From the NCBI RefSeq assembly GCF_042650605.1, contig NZ_JBHSBN010000003.1, positions 62,001 through 126,000 on the forward strand: DNA of 64,000 nt, written 5' to 3'. Positions 33,872-40,681 of this stretch are shown here, in pieces. This stretch comes from Micromonospora_J zhanjiangensis (lineage in GTDB: Bacteria > Actinomycetota > Actinomycetes > Mycobacteriales > Micromonosporaceae). A program made the translations under genes and the position numbers. Position 1 is the stretch's first letter. Each line of letters opens with the position of its first letter. Below the pieces are notes generated by a model. The model was not told where the DNA came from. It did not search any database and worked only from the letters and a program-made list of their open reading frames with translations.

Positions 33872-33992
33872 AGCGCTTGGAGGGCGGCAACTTCGAGGCG
33901 GACCTGGGCCTGGCCTGACCCACCCCGTACGCCTGACCTGACGGCGCCGCGGTCCGACCCGGACCGGGGCGCTTCCCGCTTCCTCGGGAATC
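33872..33992 (+). repeat. sucB-tail direct repeat, copy 2 (diverged)
   Basis: A second copy of the sucB C-terminal codons (reading RLEGGNFEADLGLA then a stop at 33916-33918), followed by a decayed version of the same terminator hairpin. It is not connected to any sucB reading frame. One Glu-to-Asp change and many third-base and intergenic differences separate it from copy 1. Confidence 0.9.
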
Positions 33993-34117
33993 GCAGCACC
34001 GATCGCGCCGAGGGCTCCGCCTCCTACCCAGGGAGGAGATCGTGCTCGGACCGTCGGCCGCAGCCGGGGCTCACGGTCGGACGCATCCGGCCGGCACCGC
34101 CGCGAGCATCTACAGAC

Positions 34118-35041
34118 ATGACTACCGTTTCGCATCGGGCGGCGCACTGGCACCGCCCACTGATGGTTCTCGTGTTCGCGATGGCGATCCTCGCCGTCGT
34201 CGCCGCGGTCGGCATCGTCGTCGACCCTCGCGTCCTCATCGGGGCGCCGATCTGGCTCAAGCCGTTCAAGTTCGCGGTGTCCTTCGTGCTGTACGGCGCC
34301 ACCCTCGCGTGGCTGCTCACGCTGCTGCCGGGTCGGAGCCGGCTCGCGACGAGGATGGCCACGCTCATCGTCGCGGTCGCGGTGCTCGAGAACGCGTGGA
34401 TCGTCGGGCAGGTCGTACGCGGGCAGCCCAGCCACTTCAATGCCAGCACGCCCCTGAACACCGTCCTCGTCGCGACGATGGGCGTACTGATCACGGTTTT
34501 GTTCTTCGCACACCTCGTCATCGGGATCGTGGTGCTGATCCGACGGATCTCCGACCGGGTCGCCCGGACCGCGGTGGGCTGGGGGCTCGGCCTGTCGCTG
34601 CTGGGAATGTCGGCGGCGGTGCCGATGGTGCTGCCGATGCAGGACCCGGGGATCGAGGGGATCGGCGGCGCGCACAGCGTGGGCGTGCCCGACGGCGGGG
34701 CGGGCCTGCCACTGGTCGGATGGAGCACCACGGGTGGGGACCTGCGGATCGGGCACTTCGTGGGGCTGCACGCCCTGCAGGCCCTGCCGCTCCTGGCGAT
34801 CCTGCTGAACCGGCTCCGTGCGCGGCTGGACGAGTACACCCGGGCCCGGCTCGTGGTCGTGGCGGGCGCGGCGTACGGCGTACTCACGGTGTTGTTGACC
34901 TGGCAGGCCCTGCGCGGGCAACCGTTGCTGCGGCCGGACACCGGCACCCTGGCTGCCGTCGCGGCGCTGGTCGTCGCGACCGGGACCGTCGGTGGCCTGG
35001 TGCTGGCTCGCCGCCGCCCGGAACTGGCGCTGGCCGCATGA
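34118..35041 (+). CDS. Polytopic membrane protein, 307 aa
   Basis: A hydrophobic protein with about eight membrane spans (for example PLMVLVFAMAILAVVAAVGI, FAVSFVLYGATLAWLLTLL, VLITVLFFAHLVIGIVVLI) and a periplasmic-type loop containing MQDPGIEGIGG, then GHFVGLHALQALPLL. I do not recognise a named family. It lies 84 bp upstream of a sensor kinase and regulator on the same strand, so it may be their target or a partner in signal sensing. The ATG at 34118 starts the first conserved-looking span; no clear ribosome-binding site precedes it. Confidence 0.72.
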   Translation: MTTVSHRAAHWHRPLMVLVFAMAILAVVAAVGIVVDPRVLIGAPIWLKPFKFAVSFVLYGATLAWLLTLLPGRSRLATRMATLIVAVAVLENAWIVGQVVRGQPSHFNASTPLNTVLVATMGVLITVLFFAHLVIGIVVLIRRISDRVARTAVGWGLGLSLLGMSAAVPMVLPMQDPGIEGIGGAHSVGVPDGGAGLPLVGWSTTGGDLRIGHFVGLHALQALPLLAILLNRLRARLDEYTRARLVVVAGAAYGVLTVLLTWQALRGQPLLRPDTGTLAAVAALVVATGTVGGLVLARRRPELALAA

Positions 35042-35113
35042 CCGCGACCGGGACCACCGGGCCCGGGGCCCGGACCAGACGACAGTATGCTCGTGCCCCC
35101 GAGCCGCAGCGCC

Positions 35114-35119
35114 TAGGCT
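35114..35119 (+). promoter_or_regulatory. -10 box (TAGGCT) of a leaderless promoter
   Basis: TAGGCT ends six bases before the GTG of the histidine kinase gene, so the two-component pair probably has its own leaderless promoter. Confidence 0.55.
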
Positions 35120-35125
35120 GAGCCC

Positions 35126-36316
35126 GTGTGGCGGGCGGCACGACTGTGGGACACGCGCGACGCGCTCGTGCGGATGGTGCTGATCGTCCTGAGTGGGGTG
35201 GGCTATCTGGTCTTCCTCACCCAGGGCGGACGCACGCCGACGACCGCACAGTGGATCCTCGCGGTGGCGGCGTTCGCCGGGGGGCTGACGTTGCATCGTC
35301 TCCCGGTGGCCAACCTGGTGGTCCAGGCCGCGCTGCTGGCGACGGCGATCGCCCTGGTCGACGACATCGTGATCAACCAGGTGGGTGCGAGCTGGTCGTT
35401 GCTGGAGTTCACCATGCGGACGCGTCGCGCCCGAACCATCGGATCGGCGGCGGGGCTGCTGGCGGTGGTCGAACTGACCGACTCGATCGGTGGCCCGGGC
35501 AACCGGTTCCCAGCTGACCGGTTCACGGCCGGCGTCGTCGGGCTGGCCCTGGAGGTCGGCATGCCGTTGCTGCTCGGCCTGGTCATTCGGGCCAACTGGG
35601 AACTGGCCCGACAGGCTCAGGAGCAGGCGGCGGCCGAACAGCGACAGCACGAGTCGGAGAGCCGCGCGGCGCGCGCCGACGAACGCGGCGCCATCGCCCG
35701 CGAACTGCACGACGTCGTGGCGCATCACGTGGCGTCGATGGTGCTGCGGGTGGGCGTGGCTCGGCACGTGCTCACCGACCTGGACTCCCGGGTGGGCGAG
35801 GTGTTCGACGACGTGCACGGCACCGGCACGGCGGCCCTCGCGGAACTGCGCCGGCTGGTGGCGGTGCTCCGCAACCCAGACGGGGTACGCGGTGACGCGG
35901 CACTGACCGCGATCGAGCCCTCGGCGCTGCCGGCGGCGCTCGGCGCGGCGGTCGACCGGGCCCGTCAGGCCGGTGTCACCGTCGAGGCCGACCTCGATCC
36001 GGCGATCGATTCACTCGACGCGGTACGCGGCATGGCGGTGTTGCGACTGACCCAGGAGGCACTGACCAACGTGGCCAAGCACGCCGGGGCGTCCGCGCTC
36101 GCGCGGCTGGTGGTCGCCGTCCGCGACGGCGCGGTGTACTGGGAGGTCACGGACAACGGGCGCGGCGGGGTGCCGACCGCCGGTGGTCACGGCATCATCG
36201 GCATGCGCGAGCGCGTCGAGGTCCTCGGCGGCCAGCTGGAGGCGGGCCCGACGGGCACCGGGTGGCGGGCACGTACCGTCCTCCCGGCCGTGGCTGTCGC
36301 ACCGGAGCCGGTGTGA
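35126..36316 (+). CDS. NarL-family sensor histidine kinase
   Basis: A 396-residue membrane histidine kinase. The first ~165 residues hold four to five membrane spans without a large extracellular domain. A HisKA_3 dimerisation helix follows with phospho-acceptor His195 in ARELHDVVAHHVA. An HATPase domain follows, with LTQEALTNVAKHAGA (N box) and VTDNGRGG then GHGIIGMRERVEVLGG (G boxes). Such kinases often respond to cell-envelope stress, but the signal is unknown. Its stop overlaps the response regulator start by 4 bp. Confidence 0.9.
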   Translation: MWRAARLWDTRDALVRMVLIVLSGVGYLVFLTQGGRTPTTAQWILAVAAFAGGLTLHRLPVANLVVQAALLATAIALVDDIVINQVGASWSLLEFTMRTRRARTIGSAAGLLAVVELTDSIGGPGNRFPADRFTAGVVGLALEVGMPLLLGLVIRANWELARQAQEQAAAEQRQHESESRAARADERGAIARELHDVVAHHVASMVLRVGVARHVLTDLDSRVGEVFDDVHGTGTAALAELRRLVAVLRNPDGVRGDAALTAIEPSALPAALGAAVDRARQAGVTVEADLDPAIDSLDAVRGMAVLRLTQEALTNVAKHAGASALARLVVAVRDGAVYWEVTDNGRGGVPTAGGHGIIGMRERVEVLGGQLEAGPTGTGWRARTVLPAVAVAPEPV

Positions 36317-36939
36317 TCCGGGTCCTGCTGGTCGACGACCAGCACCTCATCCGAGCGGGGCTGCGGATGCTCTGCGAGGCGCAACCCGACATCGAGGTCG
36401 TCGGGGAGGCCGGCAGTGGCCGGGAGGCGATTCCGCTCGCCGCCCGGCTCCGTCCCGACGTCGTCGTCATGGACCTGCGCATGCCCTCCGTCGACGGGAT
36501 CACCGCGACCAGCCGGATCCTCGCCGACCGCCCCACCACCCGCATCCTGGTGCTGACCACGTTCGGCGACGACGACCACCTCTATCCCGCCCTGACCGCC
36601 GGTGCCTGTGGGTTCCTGCTCAAGGACGCACCCCCGGCCGAGCTGCTGGACGGCATCCGTCGGGCCGCCGTCGGCGACAGCCCGTTCAGCCCGGAGGTGC
36701 TGCGCCGTCTGGTCCAACGGGCGGTGCGCGCCCACGCCGGGGGACCACGGCCGGTGTCGGGCCTCACCGCCCGCGAACGGGACGTGCTGACCCTCGTCGC
36801 GGAGGGCCTGTCCAACACCGAGATCGCCGATCGACTCCACATCGGTGTCACCACGGTCAAGACCCACATCACCAGCCTGATGACCAAGACGGACAGCCCC
36901 AACCGGGTACGCCTGGCCCTGTTCGGCCGCGCCGCCTGA
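36313..36939 (+). CDS. NarL/LuxR-type response regulator
   Basis: A 208-residue response regulator. The receiver domain (1-120) has phospho-acceptor Asp54 in VVVMDLRMPS, the Lys in FLLKDAPP, and LTTFGDDDHL. A LuxR-type helix-turn-helix (about 143-200) reads LTARERDVLTLVAEGLSNTE then IADRLHIGVTTVKTHITSLM. It should be phosphorylated by the upstream kinase and bind DNA as a dimer. Overlap with the kinase (GTGA) makes them a coupled pair. Likely targets nearby are its own operon and the upstream membrane gene (inference). Confidence 0.92.
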   Translation: MIRVLLVDDQHLIRAGLRMLCEAQPDIEVVGEAGSGREAIPLAARLRPDVVVMDLRMPSVDGITATSRILADRPTTRILVLTTFGDDDHLYPALTAGACGFLLKDAPPAELLDGIRRAAVGDSPFSPEVLRRLVQRAVRAHAGGPRPVSGLTARERDVLTLVAEGLSNTEIADRLHIGVTTVKTHITSLMTKTDSPNRVRLALFGRAA

Positions 36940-37046
36940 AGCCCGCGCCCCAGCACGTCGAGACTGACGCCCGGCTCCCGGCGCCCGGCCGGAGAACCCG
37001 CCCACCAGCCGCGCCACCAGCAATATGGACCACCGCAACCAAGATC

Positions 37047-37145
37047 TGAGATGTCTCACTTCGAAATTGACGAAGAAAGATTGACGCTGCATCATTGAGG
37101 CCGACAGACTGTTCCATCTGAGACGCCGCCACTCGCCAACTGAGA
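37047..37145 (+). promoter_or_regulatory. Repeated TGAGA elements upstream of the XRE gene
   Basis: The 218-bp gap 36940-37157 contains TGAGA-TG-TCTCA (37047-37058, inverted repeat) and two further TGAGA copies at 37119-37123 and 37141-37145. They may be operator half-sites for autoregulation by the downstream XRE protein. Confidence 0.35.
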
Positions 37146-37157
37146 CTGGGAGATCAC

Positions 37158-38036
37158 GTGTCCGAAGTGGGTTCCTCGGTACCGAGGCGCCAACTCGGCC
37201 GACTGCTGCGGCAGGCGCGCCAGGAGGCGGGCATCAATCTGCAAGCCGCCGCCGAGGCGCTGGAGTGGTCGAGGGCGAAGATGTACCGCCTCGAAAGCGG
37301 CCAGACCTCACTGCGCACCCATGACGTCGTGCTGATATGCCAGCTCTACGGGACACCCAAAGAACTGACCGACGTGCTGGTGAGCCTGGCGCTCGAGAGC
37401 AAGGCGAAGGCCTGGTGGCACGCCTACGACGGCGTGATCCCTTCCTGGTTCGAGCTGTACGTGGGCCTGGAAGCCGCCGCCGCACACATCCGGAACTACG
37501 AACCCGCCCTCATCCCCGGGTTGCTGCAGACCCCCGAGTACGCCACCGTCATCTTCCAGGCCAAGCCAGGACGAAGCCCCGAGGAGATGGCACGGAAGGT
37601 CGCGTTGCGAATGGAACGACAGCGGCTGCTGGCTCGCCAACGCCCGGCCGCTCCCAGGTTCGAGGCAATCATCGACGAGGCGGTGCTACGTCGACCGATC
37701 GCGGACACAGAGGCGTGGCGTCGACAACTCGCCCACCTGGTCAACGGGACCCAACCGGCCAACACGAGCCTGCGGGTGCTGCCCTCGTCGGTCGGCCCGC
37801 ACGGCGCCTCCGTCGCAGGCGCATTCGTCATCATGGACTATCCGGCGATAGGCACGCGACCGGCGGATCCATCCACGGTGTACTGCGAGTCTCTGACCGG
37901 GGCGCTGTACCTCGACAAGTCAACGGAGCTGGAAACCTACACCGACGCTTGGTGCATGCTGGAAAACCTTGCCTTGGACCGGCGTGCATCGGAAGATCTG
38001 ATAGCAACCGTGATCAAGGAGACCTTCGATGACTGA
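37158..38036 (+). CDS. XRE-family regulator with DUF5753 (Scr1-type)
   Basis: A 292-residue regulator. An N-terminal helix-turn-helix (about 12-65: LRQARQEAGINLQAAAEALE then WSRAKMYRLESGQTSL) is followed by DUF5753 (about 95-285), with ELYVGLEAAAAHIRNYEPAL, IPGLLQTPEYA, and the C-terminal VYCESLTGALYLDKSTEL. These proteins pair with a DUF397 gene directly downstream; the pairs are abundant in actinomycetes and influence development in some. The GTG start has a GGGAG site. The overlap with the DUF397 gene is 8 bp. A broken copy of the same arrangement is at 1033-1456. Confidence 0.9.
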   Translation: MSEVGSSVPRRQLGRLLRQARQEAGINLQAAAEALEWSRAKMYRLESGQTSLRTHDVVLICQLYGTPKELTDVLVSLALESKAKAWWHAYDGVIPSWFELYVGLEAAAAHIRNYEPALIPGLLQTPEYATVIFQAKPGRSPEEMARKVALRMERQRLLARQRPAAPRFEAIIDEAVLRRPIADTEAWRRQLAHLVNGTQPANTSLRVLPSSVGPHGASVAGAFVIMDYPAIGTRPADPSTVYCESLTGALYLDKSTELETYTDAWCMLENLALDRRASEDLIATVIKETFDD

Positions 38037-38244
38037 CCTGACTGGCGCCAACTGGCGCAAGAGCAGCCGGAGCGCGGAGGGCAACTGTGTCGAGGTGGCC
38101 GACAACCTGCTCGGTCTGGTCGCCGTACGCGACAGCAAGGACCCCGACGGCCCGGCGCTGACCTTCGTCCCCGCCCGATGGACGGACTTCGTCCACGCGG
38201 TCAGGTCCGGCGGTCACTCGAACGTGGCGTCCGCCAGACCGTAG
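38029..38244 (+). CDS. DUF397 protein, partner of the XRE regulator
   Basis: A 71-residue DUF397 protein (ANWRKSSRSAEGNCVEVADN, then VAVRDSKDPDGPALTF, then W-x-D-F-V). It overlaps the regulator stop by 8 bp. Its last ~30 bases overlap the end of a convergent immunity-gene remnant on the other strand, so the insertion or decay of that module reached the DUF397 gene. Its partner-binding role is inferred from the family. Confidence 0.86.
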   Translation: MTDLTGANWRKSSRSAEGNCVEVADNLLGLVAVRDSKDPDGPALTFVPARWTDFVHAVRSGGHSNVASARP

Positions 38245-38475
38245 TTCTCCCACCAGCTCAGGTTGTGCTTGCTCACCACGCCGTTGACGCGTGTCAACAA
38301 TAGATGGTTGCCGTTCAGCACCAGCGCGGCGTCCTCGGTTCGGAAAAAACTTCTGCATTCCAAAGTTCACATCAACATAGTCGCCCGGCTCCCACTCCCA
38401 CTGCGAGCCATCCCCGCCGTCGGCGTCGTAGTAACCGTTTTCTCCCCCATATATGTCGACGTAGCTTCCTTCAGC
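38214..38475 (-). pseudogene. C-terminal half of a SitI3-like immunity protein, fused to a toxin remnant
   Basis: The frame that continues from the toxin remnant reads YVDIYGGENGYYDADGGDG, then QWEWEPGDYVDVNF. After a T6 run (plus-strand A run at 38344-38349) it needs a one-base shift to continue as EDAALVLNGNHLLLTRVNG and SWWENYG to a TGA at 38214-38216. This order matches the second half of SitI3-type immunity proteins, and the first part matches the complete-looking N-terminal half encoded at 39944-40234. The N-terminal half is missing here. I infer a deletion between toxin and immunity genes followed by a frameshift. Confidence 0.65.
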
Positions 38476-38835
38476 GCCCTCAATCAAATAATCCGGATCC
38501 TTTTCCGGGTTTCCCGCGTCGCCCGTCCTCTGCCGCGCATCGACGACCTCTGGCTTGCTGGGGTTCTGGTGAACGCGGTAGCCCCTGGTGGCGAGCATTT
38601 CGGCGCATGCGTTCTCCAGTTCCAACGCGCGTCGCGTCGGATCGTCGTTCTGTGGCCGAATTCTCGTCGGATGGCCGGTCGGCGTTCCGCCGGGCACGCC
38701 GGTGGGTTGCCTCGTCCACGGGACGCCCCGGTCGGCGGCGTCGGAGCCGGTCGACGCAGGGTCCGCGGCCGACGACGAGGCGTCGGGGGCGGGGCTGGTC
38801 GGCGGAGTATCGCGACCAGCCCTGGTCAGTTTCCC
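38474..38835 (-). pseudogene. N-terminal part of a CdiA-like tRNase toxin (module 1), in the -1 frame of the DUF6244 gene
   Basis: From the slippery site at 38835 the -1 frame runs open through a Pro/Ser/Asp-rich linker (PPTSPAPDASS; VPWTRQPTG) into a CdiA-type tRNase domain start: TRRALELENACAEMLATRGY, RVHQNP, and DPDYLIEG. At that point it joins an immunity-protein fragment, so the catalytic C-terminal half is lost. The one candidate internal start (GTG at 38697) has no ribosome-binding site and is not conserved in module 2. The product is therefore probably inactive as a nuclease. Confidence 0.7.
38792..38835 (-). promoter_or_regulatory. Candidate programmed -1 frameshift signal, module 1
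   Basis: Reading the minus strand, the DUF6244 gene ends GCG GGA AAC TGA. The heptamer G_GGA_AAC (38835-38829) is followed by a 6-nt spacer (38828-38823). A perfect 10-bp stem then forms between GGGCTGGTCG (38822-38813) and CGACCAGCCC (38801-38792), with an 11-nt loop. A -1 slip reads GGG AAA CTG ACC and enters the toxin frame without a stop. Confidence 0.75.
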
Positions 38836-39353
38836 GCCGAGCCCAACTGCCGCGCCTCGGCGACCGCCGCGTCGGCGTGCTGTCGGGCGGTAACGGCTCG
38901 CTGCACCAACTGGGCCATGATCTGCTTGATGTTGTCCAGTGCCGACAGCATCGGCCCGGGTTGCCCGCCCTGCAGGACGACCGTGACGAGTTGCTGCGCC
39001 TGGCCGACCTCCGCGCCGATCCCGGCGGCGGCGTCCCGGGCCTCGTCGACGGCGCTGCGCACCGGCGTCAGCCCGTCGATGGTGTCCTGCGGGGAGCCGC
39101 CCTGCGGCACCGCCGCCGTGGCCCGGGCCGCCTCGCCGACCGTGTTGCCGAGCGCGCCGAGCCGGCCCTGAATCTGCTGTACCGCGTCGCGTACCCGGGT
39201 CATGCCGGCCGCCACGGCGGCGAAGCCGGCACCGGCGGCGCGCAGGGCGATCTCCTGGGCCTGCTTGTCGACGGCGGCGGCCTGGCCCCGGGCGCGTTCC
39301 ACGCCGGCCGTCAGTGCCGCCAGCTCGCCGCTGATCTGGTCGATGTGTGACAC
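38826..39353 (-). CDS. DUF6244-type protein (module 1)
   Basis: A 175-residue, mostly helical protein beginning VSHIDQISGELAALTAGVER and ending ARQLGSAGN. It is rich in Ala, Gln and Val with long coiled-coil-like helices (AAAVDKQAQEIALRAAGAGF; DAVQQIQGRLGALGNTVGEA), like small structural or carrier partners of secreted toxins. It is a clear paralogue of 40672-41184. The GTG start has GAGAGG about eight bases upstream. The gene ends in a heptamer plus stem-loop that could redirect ribosomes into a downstream toxin. I call it DUF6244-like from memory of the family in Micromonospora; the role is inferred. Confidence 0.75.
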   Translation of the reverse strand: MSHIDQISGELAALTAGVERARGQAAAVDKQAQEIALRAAGAGFAAVAAGMTRVRDAVQQIQGRLGALGNTVGEAARATAAVPQGGSPQDTIDGLTPVRSAVDEARDAAAGIGAEVGQAQQLVTVVLQGGQPGPMLSALDNIKQIMAQLVQRAVTARQHADAAVAEARQLGSAGN

Positions 39354-39412
39354 CCGTCGGACACCTCTCGTCACGGATTGATGCGAGAAGCGCTCAACTT
39401 ACCCCGTGGGTG

Positions 39413-39913
39413 TTACGCGGTGACGGCGTCGACGGCCTTCTTCAGCGCCTTCGGGTCACTCGGCTTGCGCGGGGCGGTCTTACGCAGCTCGATCATCCGC
39501 TCGCCGATCTCCTGGAGCTTCTTGCGCCCCAGGCCCTCGCGGACCTTGGGGAACCACTCCTCTTCCTCTTCCTCGATGTGGTGGGTCACGTTCTCGATCA
39601 GCACCGTCGTCTTGGCGTCGAACCGCTCGTCGTCCGGGTCCATCGCGGCGAGTTCGGCGCAGAGTACGTCGGCGACGTGGTGTTCCTCGTACGACTCCAG
39701 CACGTCGTCCTCGATGTCCGGCAGGAGCTTGCGGGTCTCCGGGTACATGCACTCGTTCTCGATGTACGTGTGCACGGTCAGGGCTTCGAGGATCCGGCCG
39801 ACGATGTCGCCCTTGCGCTTCGTGGCGTCCTCCCCGGCGTCCTGGAACTCCTTGAACAGCTTCTTGATCTCCTTGTGGTCCTGCTTGAGCAACACGATGG
39901 CATCGGTGGACAT
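39413..39913 (-). CDS. Hemerythrin-like HHE-domain protein
   Basis: A 166-residue four-helix-bundle protein with the expected His/Glu ligands: LLKQDHKEIKKLFKEFQ, LTVHTYIENECMYPE, LESYEEHHVADVL and NVTHHIEEEEEEWFP. Hemerythrin-like domains bind a di-iron site and handle oxygen, nitric oxide or iron. The tail is Lys-rich. It lies between two toxin modules on the same strand and has no obvious functional link to them. The ATG at 39911-39913 is preceded by a GGAGG site. Confidence 0.9.
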   Translation of the reverse strand: MSTDAIVLLKQDHKEIKKLFKEFQDAGEDATKRKGDIVGRILEALTVHTYIENECMYPETRKLLPDIEDDVLESYEEHHVADVLCAELAAMDPDDERFDAKTTVLIENVTHHIEEEEEEWFPKVREGLGRKKLQEIGERMIELRKTAPRKPSDPKALKKAVDAVTA

Positions 39914-39943
39914 GTCGGCCTCCTCGAACGGTCGCCAGCCCTG

Positions 39944-40234
39944 CTACCCGGCCACCGGCCGGCGAAAACGCCGGGCCCCGGGGGGTGTCAGCCGAACGCG
40001 ACGTCCGTCGGGTTCCCACTCCCATTCGGACCCGTCGTCGTCCGTGCCGCCGTAGTAGCCGTTCCGGCCCGCCCTGATGGTCACGTAGTAGCCACGCTCC
40101 TCCTTCAGGTTGGCACCGAACAGCCGTGGATAGCCGGGCAGCGCGGGCTCTTCGGTTGCCTCCGGCGCGGCGAGGTGCGCGATCTCCTCCAACGGCAGGT
40201 CGCCCGCCAACGTCAACCGGTACTGGATAGCCAT
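39944..40234 (-). CDS. SitI3-like immunity protein, C-terminally truncated (module 2)
   Basis: A 96-residue protein starting MAIQYRLTLAGDLPLEEIAH, with GYYVTIRAGRNGYYGG and EWEWEP, the first half of SitI3-type immunity proteins. After WEWEP it departs from the family (DGRRVRLTPPGARRFRR), where the intact pattern continues as in the remnant at 38214-38475. It therefore appears shortened at its C-terminus. The ATG has a GGAGAGG ribosome-binding site and lies 15 bp after the toxin stop, the normal toxin-immunity order. Whether it still protects is unknown. Confidence 0.7.
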   Translation of the reverse strand: MAIQYRLTLAGDLPLEEIAHLAAPEATEEPALPGYPRLFGANLKEERGYYVTIRAGRNGYYGGTDDDGSEWEWEPDGRRVRLTPPGARRFRRPVAG

Positions 40235-40249
40235 GGACGCCGCCTCTCC

Positions 40250-40681
40250 TCAGTGCCGCGGGACGATCTGCACGAGCGAACCGTTTCTCGTCAGTGCCAC
40301 GGCTTCCTTCAGGCCGGGCATCGGCCAGTCGTCGAACTGTGTCCGCATCGCTGAAAGATCACCTCGCCAGTCCTGGAGGTTCAGCACCACCCGCTGAGTC
40401 TGATCATCAGCAACCTTTTTGGAGACCTCGGTCCATACGTTGCGCACCTTCGTGTCGGGTTTGGGCGAGTAGCAGTCGAATACATGCCCTTCGATCAGGT
40501 AGTCGGGGTTCTGCATCTCCAACGAGCGCCGGGTCGTCCCGTTGTCCCGGGGGCTGATCCCGGCCGGGCGACCGGTCGGCGACCCGCCGGGCGGGCCGCT
40601 CGGGCGCCGCTTCCAGGGCACCGGTGGGTCTGCCGGAGGGCTGGTCGGCGGTGGCGCGCCGCCAGCCCCGGTCAGTTTCCC
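40250..40681 (-). CDS. CdiA-like tRNase toxin domain reached by -1 frame from DUF6244 gene (module 2)
   Basis: The -1 frame from the slippery heptamer at 40681 is open to 40250. It has a Pro-rich linker (PPTSPPADPPVPWKRRPSG), a basic Gly/Pro segment, TTRRSLEMQN, and then PDYLIEGHVFDCYSPKPDT, KVADDQTQRVVLNLQDW and LKEAVALTRNGSLVQIV, which fit the C-terminal part of CdiA-type tRNase domains. The segment between QN and PDY that intact family members have (present in module 1 as ACAEMLATRGYRVHQNP) is missing. The only internal start (GTG at 40619-40621) has no ribosome-binding site, so I favour expression as a DUF6244-toxin fusion. Confidence 0.7.
   Translation of the reverse strand, partial: GKLTGAGGAPPPTSPPADPPVPWKRRPSGPPGGSPTGRPAGISPRDNGTTRRSLEMQNPDYLIEGHVFDCYSPKPDTKVRNVWTEVSKKVADDQTQRVVLNLQDWRGDLSAMRTQFDDWPMPGLKEAVALTRNGSLVQIVPRH
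40638..40681 (-). promoter_or_regulatory. Candidate programmed -1 frameshift signal, module 2
   Basis: On the minus strand GTG GGA AAC TGA ends the DUF6244 gene. The heptamer G_GGA_AAC (40681-40675) is followed by six bases (40674-40669). A stem GGGCTGG (40668-40662) with CCAGCCC (40644-40638) then extends inward by CGGCG/CGCCG, with one bulged A and a 6-nt loop. A -1 slip enters the toxin frame. Confidence 0.75.

Noticed and set aside
40250..40621. Toxin as an independent gene starting at GTG 40619-40621
   Set aside because: Not excluded, but there is no ribosome-binding site, the start is not conserved in module 1, and the -1 frame linker is conserved upstream of it.
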